Source: Acidimicrobiales bacterium
GTDB lineage: Bacteria; Actinomycetota; Acidimicrobiia; Acidimicrobiales; RAAP-2
Assembly (NCBI GenBank): GCA_017883105.1
Contig: JADGOF010000196.1
Location: forward strand, 1-5,195
DNA: 5,195 nucleotides
Reading direction: 5' to 3'
Shown here: positions 1 through 5,195 of the stretch, piece by piece
Numbering within the stretch: the stretch's first letter is position 1
How the letters are laid out: every line of letters begins with the position of its first letter
Translations under genes and position numbers: made by a program
The notes under the pieces: model-generated
Databases searched by the model: none
The model's input: only the letters and a program-made list of their open reading frames with translations
Told to the model about the DNA's origin: nothing

Positions 1-1859
1 GCTTCGATGCCATGGACGAAGCTCTCGCGCATGCGAATCACCAGGAAGACCTCGTAGTCCATGGCCAGACCGAAGAGCACGCCGACCAGCAAGATGGGGA
101 GAAAGCTGACGATCGGTCCCGAATCAGTCACGCCGAACAGCTTGCCGAGGTGGCCCTGCTGGAAGATGAAGACCACGATCCCCAGCGAGGCTGCGATACT
201 CAAGAGGAATCCGACCACCGCCTTCACCGGCACCAAGAGTGACCGAAAGACCATCATCAGGAGGATGAGGGCCAGGCCAACCACGACGAGCACGTAGACA
301 GGCAGCGCGGCCGACAGCTTGGCTGAGACGTCGAGGTTGACCGCTGTCTGCCCGGTGACGAGGACCTTGATTCCTGTCGCCTTCTGGATCTTTGTCGCCT
401 CGACTCGAATGTAGTTCAAGAGATTGCTCGTCCCGGCGGCAGTCGGTCCACTCTTGGGCGTCACGATGACGATCGTCACATCCTTGGTCGAGTTCTGGAT
501 CGGAAGGGAGACTGCTTGCACATCAGGCAAGCTCTTCAGTCCTACCACTGCCGTTTCCGCGACCTTGGTGGGATTGGCAGTGACGGGGGCTTCGACCACG
601 ACGGTCAGCGGGCCATTGAACCCAGGACCGAATCCCTTTGTCAGCAGGTCATAGGCCGTCCGCGCTGTGGATCCGACCGGTTGTGAGCCCGCGTCGGGCA
701 GACCGAGGTGCATGTCGAGGACCGGTGCGGCCATGATCACCACAGCGAAGAGGCCCACCAGAATGGTGACTACCGAATGCCCGGTCCCGATCCGAGCCCA
801 GCGCAGGCTGGCCGATGCGCTCGGATCGTGACCGGGAGCGACGGCCCGCACCGAGTGCTTCGGCGCAGTGATCCTCGATCCGGCGAATCCCAGGAGGGCG
901 GGCAAGAGAGTGATCGCAATCAGTACGGCGATGACAACAGTCCCGGCGGCAGCGAGGCCCATGACGGTCAAGAAGGGGATGTTCACGACGGCCAGCCCAG
1001 AGAGGGCGATCACCACCGTGAGGCCGGCAAAGACTACTGCCGAACCAGCTGTCGCCGTCGCCCGGGCAGCGGCTTCGGCACGCTCCAGTCCCTCGGCCAG
1101 ATGTTCTCGGTAGCGGTGTGAGATGAAGAGCGCGTAGTCAATGCCGACGGCCAGACCGATCATGGTGGCGAGGATGGGCGCAGTGGATGAGAGGTTGATG
1201 ACGGCACCCAACGCGTTGATCAAGAGGATGCCGATCGAAACCCCGATCATCGCCGTAATGAGCGGGAGCCCGGCGGCCAGGAGTGCGCCGAACGTGATTG
1301 TCAACACCACGTAGGCGATGACGATCCCGAGGGCCTCGGAGCTCTTGGCTCCCGGTGGCGTGATCACCCCTCCGGCAAACGCCACAGTGATCCCGGCGCT
1401 GTGGGCCGGCTGAGCGCTCTGTTCGAGCGCGGCCTTGGATCGGCTCGTGATGTCTGGCACCGGAACGGTGTAGATGGCGTCGGCGTAGGCGATCTCTCCG
1501 TCCTTGGAGATGGTTCCGGTGGTGAACGGGTCCGTGACCGCCGCGACCTGGCCGGCAGCCTTGGCCCGGGCCAGGGTGCCCTCGACAGCTGCCCTCAGCG
1601 CCGGTTCGGTCAGATGATGTCCGGTAGGGGCGGCAAAGACGATCCGGGCGGAGGCACCGGCCGCGGCGGGGAACTTCTGATTGAGGAGGTCGATCGCTTC
1701 TTGGGACTGGGTCCCGGGGATCGTGAACTGGGTGCTCGGTGGCCGGCTGAAGGACTGCGAAAGTCCAGCCACGACAATGAGCACGACTAGCCAGAAGCCA
1801 AGGACAATCCGCCGGCGCCTGAATGTCCACGCTCCAAGACCATAGAGACAGGTCGCCAT
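1..1859 (-). CDS. MMPL/RND family transporter, 3' end cut by window
   Basis: Inner-membrane transporter of the MMPL branch of the RND superfamily. Characterised members use the proton gradient to move lipids or other hydrophobic molecules; the substrate here is unknown. My translation gives 619 codons open to the left edge. Hydrophobic stretches, by eye: TM1 about 17-34, after a basic RRRR at 14-17; TM2-TM6 between about 174 and 325; TM7 about 361-383; TM8-TM10 about 514-608. Soluble extracytoplasmic domains fill about 35-173 and 384-513, giving the duplicated RND layout. Both halves carry the Asp-Tyr pair typical of MMPL proton relays: D241-Y242 in VGIDYALF and D601-Y602 in GLAMDYEVF. TM11-12 and the C-terminus are missing; about 100 residues are lost if it matches the common 700-750-residue size. 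The ATG at 1859-1857 follows a ribosome binding site, and MATCLYGLGAWTFRRRR is a typical family N-terminus. It is transcribed divergently from the AgpS-like gene. The family is certain; the substrate cannot be assigned. Confidence 0.95.
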   Translation of the reverse strand, partial: MATCLYGLGAWTFRRRRIVLGFWLVVLIVVAGLSQSFSRPPSTQFTIPGTQSQEAIDLLNQKFPAAAGASARIVFAAPTGHHLTEPALRAAVEGTLARAKAAGQVAAVTDPFTTGTISKDGEIAYADAIYTVPVPDITSRSKAALEQSAQPAHSAGITVAFAGGVITPPGAKSSEALGIVIAYVVLTITFGALLAAGLPLITAMIGVSIGILLINALGAVINLSSTAPILATMIGLAVGIDYALFISHRYREHLAEGLERAEAAARATATAGSAVVFAGLTVVIALSGLAVVNIPFLTVMGLAAAGTVVIAVLIAITLLPALLGFAGSRITAPKHSVRAVAPGHDPSASASLRWARIGTGHSVVTILVGLFAVVIMAAPVLDMHLGLPDAGSQPVGSTARTAYDLLTKGFGPGFNGPLTVVVEAPVTANPTKVAETAVVGLKSLPDVQAVSLPIQNSTKDVTIVIVTPKSGPTAAGTSNLLNYIRVEATKIQKATGIKVLVTGQTAVNLDVSAKLSAALPVYVLVVVGLALILLMMVFRSLLVPVKAVVGFLLSIAASLGIVVFIFQQGHLGKLFGVTDSGPIVSFLPILLVGVLFGLAMDYEVFLVIRMRESFVHGIE

Positions 1860-1866
1860 CGCTATT

Positions 1867-1873
1867 TCCCCTT
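1867..1873 (-). promoter_or_regulatory. Ribosome binding site of the MMPL gene
   Basis: On the minus strand AAGGGGA lies 7 bases before the ATG at 1859-1857. It is a purine-rich partial match to the Shine-Dalgarno consensus at normal spacing. It supports this start over an upstream in-frame one, for which I see no comparable signal. Confidence 0.6.
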
Positions 1874-1959
1874 GTTCGACGAAGGCCCGGCAGGTGCGGT
1901 GCCGGATCTGGGCCTGGCCCACAGACGGGCGCAAGCTGAGTCCATTTGTTCACCGGCTC

Positions 1960-1975
1960 CTGTCATCCCGGACAG
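1960..1975. repeat. Short inverted repeat CTGTC-N6-GACAG
   Basis: Five-base perfect arms, CTGTC at 1960-1964 and GACAG at 1971-1975, with a 6-base spacer. It lies 101 bases upstream of the transporter start in the divergent promoter region. The size suits a dimeric repressor site, but arms this short arise often by chance and no regulator gene is visible in the window. Confidence 0.25.
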
Positions 1976-2075
1976 ATCACATATCCGCACATCGGCAAGA
2001 AGTTCGATTGTCTTGACCTTTAGGACCGTTCCGGCCTCATCTCTTCGTTACGTCCGTGCACGTTCTCTCACGAGA

Positions 2076-2101
2076 TCGACGCCTCGCTCTTCGGGCGTCG
2101 A
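2076..2101. repeat. 8-bp inverted repeat in the divergent promoter region
   Basis: Perfect 8-base arms, TCGACGCC at 2076-2083 and GGCGTCGA at 2094-2101, flank a 10-base spacer. The right arm ends 62 bases before the AgpS-like start codon and 48 bases before its proposed -10 element. It could be a transcription-factor operator. If transcription starts at or near the ATG as proposed, it lies outside the mRNA and is more likely to act as DNA than as an RNA hairpin. A small TCTC-AC-GAGA palindrome sits beside it at 2066-2075. There is no direct evidence for a bound protein. Confidence 0.4.
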
Positions 2102-2149
2102 ACAATGGAACCGACATCTAAAGCGGGCAAACGTCGCCGGGCACAGTAC

Positions 2150-2155
2150 TAGCGT
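2150..2155 (+). promoter_or_regulatory. Candidate -10 element for a leaderless AgpS-like mRNA
   Basis: TAGCGT matches the actinobacterial TAnnnT -10 pattern and ends 8 bases before the ATG at 2164, so transcription would start at or next to the start codon. The bases just before the ATG (GCGTCACCTTCA) contain no Shine-Dalgarno-like purine run, which fits leaderless translation. No clear -35 box is seen about 17 bases upstream, which weakens the call. An overlapping TACTAG at 2147-2152 is an alternative -10. Confidence 0.45.
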
Positions 2156-2163
2156 CACCTTCA

Positions 2164-3765
2164 ATGGTAGGGAGTCGGAGCTTCTGGGGGTGGGGGTTCG
2201 AGGCAGAGCACCTTTCGTCCTCTGAGCAGCACCAACTCGGCGCCCTGGTGGCCCCCCTGGTCGGAGCCGACGCGCTCGAAGTAGTCGATCCTCCCTCGCC
2301 ATCGGAGATCACGCTGCCCGCATCTCGGCTGACCTCGCCAGCGGCCTTGGCGGGCTGGAGCACCACCGACGACGTGGCCCGGGCCGGCCACACCTACGGG
2401 AAGTCGTTCCGGGACGTCGTGCGGGGCCTCGATCGTCGCTGGGACCGTCCGCCCGACATGGTGGTGAGCCCACCGGACGAGCAGGGGATCGTCGCGGTGC
2501 TGGAGTGGGCAACGGATGTCGGAGCGATCGTGATCCCCTATGGTGGGGGTTCTTCGGTCGTCGGTGGTGTCGAGGCCCCGGCCGACGACGACCGACCGGT
2601 CATCAGCTGCGACCTCGGCCGTCTGGACCGGGTCCTCGAGATCGACCGGACCTCCCGGGCGGCCCGCATCCAAGCAGGGGTGTTCGGGCCCTCGCTCGAA
2701 GACCAGCTCCGCCCTCACCGACTGACTCTCCGCCACTACCCCCAGAGCTTCGAGGTCTCCTCGCTCGGCGGTTGGCTGGCCACTCGCTCAGGCGGACACT
2801 TCGCCACGCTCCACACCCACATCGACGACTTCGTCGAATCGATCCGGGCGGTCACCCCGAAGGGCGCACTCGAGTCCCGCCGGCTGCCGGGCTCAGGGGC
2901 CGGCCCGTCCCCGGACCGCCTCATGCTCGGCTCCGAGGGCATCTTCGGGATCATCACCGAGGCGTGGATGAGACTCCAGGACCGTCCGACCCACCGGGCC
3001 TCCGGTGTCGCCCGGTTCGAATCCTTCGAGGCAGGCAGCAATGCTGCACGGGTCCTTGGGCAGTCCGGGCTCTGGCCATCGAACTGCCGTCTCCTTGACG
3101 CTGCCGAAGCGATGATCACCGGCGCCGGGGACGGCACCGCCCATCTCCTGCTGATCGGATTCGAGTCGGCCACCCACCCGGTCGACGATGCGCTCTCCGA
3201 GGCGGCCGCGCTGGTGGGCGACCACGCCGGGTCCTTCGAAGTGCGCGCGCAGCGAGAAAGCGGCAGGGAATCGGATGGGTCCGATGTGGCCGACCGTTGG
3301 CGAGCGGCCTTCCTCCGTGCTCCGTACCTCCGCGATGCCCTGGTCGGGCTCGGTCTGATCAGCGAGACTTTCGAGACCGCTATCACCTGGGACCGCTTCG
3401 AGAGCTTCGTCTCCACCATCCGCCAGGTCACCGAGGACGCGCTCCGATCCGTCGGGGCCTGGCCCGGACTGGTCACCTGCCGGTTGACCCACGTCTACCC
3501 CGACGGCGCAGCGCCGTACTTCACGGTGATCGCACCGGGTCGCCGGTCCGGCCGGCTCGAGCAGTGGGCCGAGGTCAAAGGGGCGGTCATGGAGGCGATC
3601 GCCGCTGAGGGAGGGACCGTGACCCACCACCACGCTGTCGGTCGTGATCACCGCCCGGGCTACGACCACCAGCGGCCGCAGCTGTTCGCCGCACAGCTGC
3701 GGGCAGCGAAGCATGCGGTGGATCCTCACGCCCTCCTCAACCCCGGGGTACTGATCGATCCCTGA
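2164..3765 (+). CDS. agpS: FAD-linked oxidase, alkyldihydroxyacetonephosphate synthase (AgpS) type
   Basis: Cytosolic-type flavoprotein of 533 residues, complete. Eukaryotic AGPS swaps the acyl group of acyl-DHAP for a fatty alcohol to make an ether lipid; the bacterial homologues' substrate is largely unproven. The N-terminal FAD-binding half carries the glycine-rich loop PYGGGSSVVGG (125-135), HYPQSFEVSSLGGW (191-204) and GSEGIFGIITEAW (257-269). The C-terminal cap has THVYPDGAAPYFT (442-454), the triple His THHHAVG (487-493) that matches the AGPS HHH active-site loop, and the usual DPHALLNPGVL end (520-530). From memory, HHHAVGxDHRP and the Tyr-containing HVYP segment match M. tuberculosis AgpS (Rv3107c) closely. 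The tryptophan-rich N-terminus SFWGWG is distinctive. No signal peptide or membrane segment is seen. ATG 2164 is the most upstream start: the in-frame TAA at 2119-2121 is followed by no ATG, GTG or TTG before it. It runs divergently from the transporter and convergently with the choD-like gene. The fold is certain; ether-lipid activity is inference, and another 2-hydroxyacid-type oxidation is possible. Confidence 0.92.
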   Translation: MVGSRSFWGWGFEAEHLSSSEQHQLGALVAPLVGADALEVVDPPSPSEITLPASRLTSPAALAGWSTTDDVARAGHTYGKSFRDVVRGLDRRWDRPPDMVVSPPDEQGIVAVLEWATDVGAIVIPYGGGSSVVGGVEAPADDDRPVISCDLGRLDRVLEIDRTSRAARIQAGVFGPSLEDQLRPHRLTLRHYPQSFEVSSLGGWLATRSGGHFATLHTHIDDFVESIRAVTPKGALESRRLPGSGAGPSPDRLMLGSEGIFGIITEAWMRLQDRPTHRASGVARFESFEAGSNAARVLGQSGLWPSNCRLLDAAEAMITGAGDGTAHLLLIGFESATHPVDDALSEAAALVGDHAGSFEVRAQRESGRESDGSDVADRWRAAFLRAPYLRDALVGLGLISETFETAITWDRFESFVSTIRQVTEDALRSVGAWPGLVTCRLTHVYPDGAAPYFTVIAPGRRSGRLEQWAEVKGAVMEAIAAEGGTVTHHHAVGRDHRPGYDHQRPQLFAAQLRAAKHAVDPHALLNPGVLIDP

Positions 3766-3861
3766 GCGATGCAGTCCGACCGATCAGCCTCATCGACAGT
3801 CGTTCGAGAATGCGCACGAATGGTCGGCTGGCAAGGCAGTGTCACGAGTGCCCGCACCTCT

Positions 3862-3894
3862 CGTCCCAGGGAGCACGAAGTGCCCCCTGGGACG
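3862..3894. terminator. Strong stem-loop between convergent genes, probable bidirectional terminator
   Basis: Arms CGTCCCAGGG (3862-3871) and CCCTGGGACG (3885-3894) pair perfectly over 10 bp. Inside, after one A-C mismatch (3872/3884), GCAC (3873-3876) pairs with GTGC (3880-3883) around a GAA loop, giving 14 base pairs in all. It lies 8 bases past the choD-like stop and 96 bases past the AgpS-like stop, where a shared terminator of convergent genes is expected. Neither strand has a T-run after the stem, so it would be of the U-tract-less kind often proposed in actinobacteria. The remaining bases between the genes, 3766-3861, show nothing recognisable. Confidence 0.75.
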
Positions 3895-3902
3895 GTCACC
3901 AG

Positions 3903-5195
3903 TCACCGCACGGGCAGCCGGAGTGCACCTGGGGCGCCATCCGGCACGATGGGCCGGATGGGAGCCACTACGGCAACGGGCCGGTACTCCTCGCCCAGCG
4001 GCGGTCGACCGTCGGACTGTCCGGCATTGGGCCACATCGCCATGGCCCGCTCCGCCTGTGCGGTGATCGTGAGGGCGGGGTTGACACCCAGATTGGCCGT
4101 GACGGTCGATCCGTCGACGACGTGCAGTCCGGGTTGGCCGTAGATGCGGTGGTACCCGTCGATGACACCGGTATCCGCATCCGCTCCGATGACGCATCCC
4201 CCGAGCACATGGGAGGTGATCGGGATCTCCAAGAGGTCCGGGTAGGTGCCGAACGGCTCGCCGCCCATCTCATCGGCCAGCAGCGCGGTCGCCTCCTGCG
4301 CGACCGGGATCCAGGTCGGTACCGGTTCCGGTCCAGGCTGGGACCGCAGGGAGACCCCGCCAAACCGGTTCTTGCGCGCCGTAACCGTGAGCGAGCAGTC
4401 CCGGTCCTGCATCGTGAGTGTGACCAGCCCCCGTTCGGACCAGCGGCGCACCCACAACGACCGGACGAGCGTACCGGGATGCCTGCCTGTCTCCAAGAGG
4501 AACCGGCGCCACCGCGACCGCTGGGGGCCTCCTTCGGAATTGCCCGGGGTCATCACCGTCATGAGGAGGCTAGTGGTGTTCGAGCCTTTTCCGTTGCGCA
4601 CGATCTCGACATGCGTCCGCTCGTCCGGGAAGAAGGACGTTCCCTGACAAACGCCGTGGGAATAGTCGACCTTGTAGTCCTTGGCCGTGGCTCCGCCCAG
4701 TGACTCGGCGTTGGTGCGGGTGAGCTCGCCCAACCGGTCGGACAAGTGGGCGAGATGCTCGTCGATCTTCATCCGGTGGAGGAGGCGCTGAGTTTCAAGA
4801 ACCCCGGCGGCGAATACGACCTGCTCGGCAGCAAACGTGCTCCGGGCTTGGCGTCCCGGTCCGGAATGCACCACGTCCACCGCATAACCCCCGGCAGCAC
4901 GGGGCCGCACCGTCTTGACGGTCGTCATCGGCGAGATCGTGGCGCCGGCCCGCTCCGCCAGGTGGAGGTAGTTCTTCCCCAGCGTGTTCTTCGCATTGTG
5001 TCGGCAGCCCGTCATGCAGGCGCCGCAGTAGACGCAGCCCTGGCGATCCGGGCCGGCGCCGCCGAAATAGGGGTCGGGCACGGGTAGGCCCGGAGTCGCC
5101 GTGTTGAGAATGCCCACGGGCACTCTGGTGAAGGTGTGGCCAGCACCCATCCGTTCGGCCACCCGCTTGAGCACCTCGTCACCGGCGGAGAGCGG
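3903..5195 (-). CDS. choD: ChoD-type GMC oxidoreductase (putative cholesterol oxidase), 5' end cut by window
   Basis: FAD-dependent GMC-family oxidoreductase related to M. tuberculosis ChoD (Rv3409c), annotated as oxidising a 3-hydroxysterol to the keto product; its true substrate is debated. The frame stays open to position 5195, so 430 C-terminal residues are present. The N-terminal GxGxxG nucleotide-binding motif lies outside, roughly 140-150 residues if it matches the 578-residue relative. Visible landmarks are PVPDPYFGGAG, then the four-cysteine CVYCGACMTGC (codons 5036-5004) followed by RHNAKNTLGKNYL; the catalytic His in TSHVLGGCVIG (codon 4211-4209); the catalytic Asn in GVNPALTI (codon 4082-4080); and the closing WPNAGQSDGRPPLGEEY plus PDGAPGALR tail, which closely matches remembered ChoD. 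A GTG at 5174-5172 is an internal Val, not the start, because ChoD-like sequence (AGDEVLKRVAERMG) continues upstream of it. The stop TGA at 3905-3903 lies 8 bases before the strong hairpin. The orientation is convergent with the AgpS-like gene. Family assignment is very secure; sterol specificity is inferred. Confidence 0.95.
   Translation of the reverse strand, partial: PLSAGDEVLKRVAERMGAGHTFTRVPVGILNTATPGLPVPDPYFGGAGPDRQGCVYCGACMTGCRHNAKNTLGKNYLHLAERAGATISPMTTVKTVRPRAAGGYAVDVVHSGPGRQARSTFAAEQVVFAAGVLETQRLLHRMKIDEHLAHLSDRLGELTRTNAESLGGATAKDYKVDYSHGVCQGTSFFPDERTHVEIVRNGKGSNTTSLLMTVMTPGNSEGGPQRSRWRRFLLETGRHPGTLVRSLWVRRWSERGLVTLTMQDRDCSLTVTARKNRFGGVSLRSQPGPEPVPTWIPVAQEATALLADEMGGEPFGTYPDLLEIPITSHVLGGCVIGADADTGVIDGYHRIYGQPGLHVVDGSTVTANLGVNPALTITAQAERAMAMWPNAGQSDGRPPLGEEYRPVAVVAPIRPIVPDGAPGALRLPVR

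Larger units (their letters stand above)
1860..2163. other. Divergent intergenic region
   Basis: This 304-base stretch separates the start codons of two divergent genes and should hold both promoters. I see the transporter's ribosome binding site at 1867-1873, inverted repeats at 1960-1975 and 2076-2101, and a -10-like element at 2150-2155. Short open frames cross it on both strands, but none has a recognisable protein sequence together with a start signal. I could not identify a convincing promoter for the minus-strand transporter gene. A TTGACC at 2013-2018 resembles a -35 box on the plus strand but has no good -10 box at the usual distance. No tRNA-like fold or riboswitch was recognised. 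Confidence 0.6.

Noticed and set aside
1138..1953. 271-codon minus-strand open frame
   Set aside because: It overlaps the transporter gene in another frame, is rich in Arg, Pro and His, and has no recognisable family; the overlapping MMPL frame has clear motifs. It is a high-GC shadow.
2013..2042. Sigma-70-like promoter starting from TTGACC at 2013-2018
   Set aside because: The bases 16-18 positions downstream (around CTCATCT) do not resemble a -10 box, so the -35 match alone is not enough.
1872..2225. 117-codon plus-strand open frame across the intergenic region
   Set aside because: It overlaps the start of the AgpS-like gene in another frame, has no ribosome binding site or recognisable protein features, and includes the likely promoter region.
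2736..3476. 246-codon minus-strand open frame, and a 278-codon one at 2893-3729
   Set aside because: Both are antisense to the AgpS-like gene, whose own frame shows conserved motifs throughout; long antisense frames are common in GC-rich genes.
3776..3834. CCGACC / GGTCGG arms after the AgpS-like stop
   Set aside because: The arms are only 6 bp and separated by about 40 bases, so a stable hairpin is unlikely; the structure at 3862-3894 is far stronger.
3810..4703. 297-codon plus-strand open frame
   Set aside because: It is antisense to the choD-like gene, runs through the terminator hairpin, and its composition is that of a shadow frame.
5172..5174. GTG as the start of the choD-like gene
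   Set aside because: The frame continues upstream to the window edge with ChoD-like residues, and the essential FAD-binding N-terminus would be missing; the gene simply runs off the window.

Overview
This GC-rich window, with strong G/C preference at third codon positions, looks like chromosomal DNA of an actinobacterium. All three genes are lipid-related families well known from mycobacteria and other Actinomycetota. The genus cannot be read from the sequence. The two enzymes resemble Mycobacterium tuberculosis AgpS (Rv3107c) and ChoD (Rv3409c) as I remember those sequences; no search was run.

Layout from left to right. Positions 1-1859 (minus strand) hold the first 619 codons of an MMPL/RND-type membrane transporter whose C-terminus lies beyond the left edge. 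Positions 1860-2163 are a divergent intergenic region with a ribosome binding site for the transporter, two short inverted repeats and a -10-like element placed for a leaderless transcript of the next gene. Positions 2164-3765 (plus strand) hold a complete 533-residue FAD-linked oxidase of the alkyldihydroxyacetonephosphate synthase type. Positions 3766-3902 separate two convergent genes and contain a very strong stem-loop at 3862-3894. Positions 3903-5195 (minus strand) hold the C-terminal 430 residues of a ChoD-type GMC oxidoreductase whose N-terminal FAD-binding part lies beyond the right edge.

The three genes are not an operon: the first pair is divergent and the second pair convergent, so each has its own transcription unit, at least at the ends seen here. 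They share a theme of lipid or sterol chemistry (a lipid-exporter family, an ether-lipid-synthase-like flavoenzyme and a sterol-oxidase-like flavoenzyme), but nothing here proves a common pathway. I found no RNA gene, CRISPR array, mobile element or undescribed multi-gene system. The items most worth a second look are the convergent-gene hairpin, the ferredoxin-like four-cysteine motif inside the ChoD-like protein and the probable leaderless start of the AgpS-like gene.
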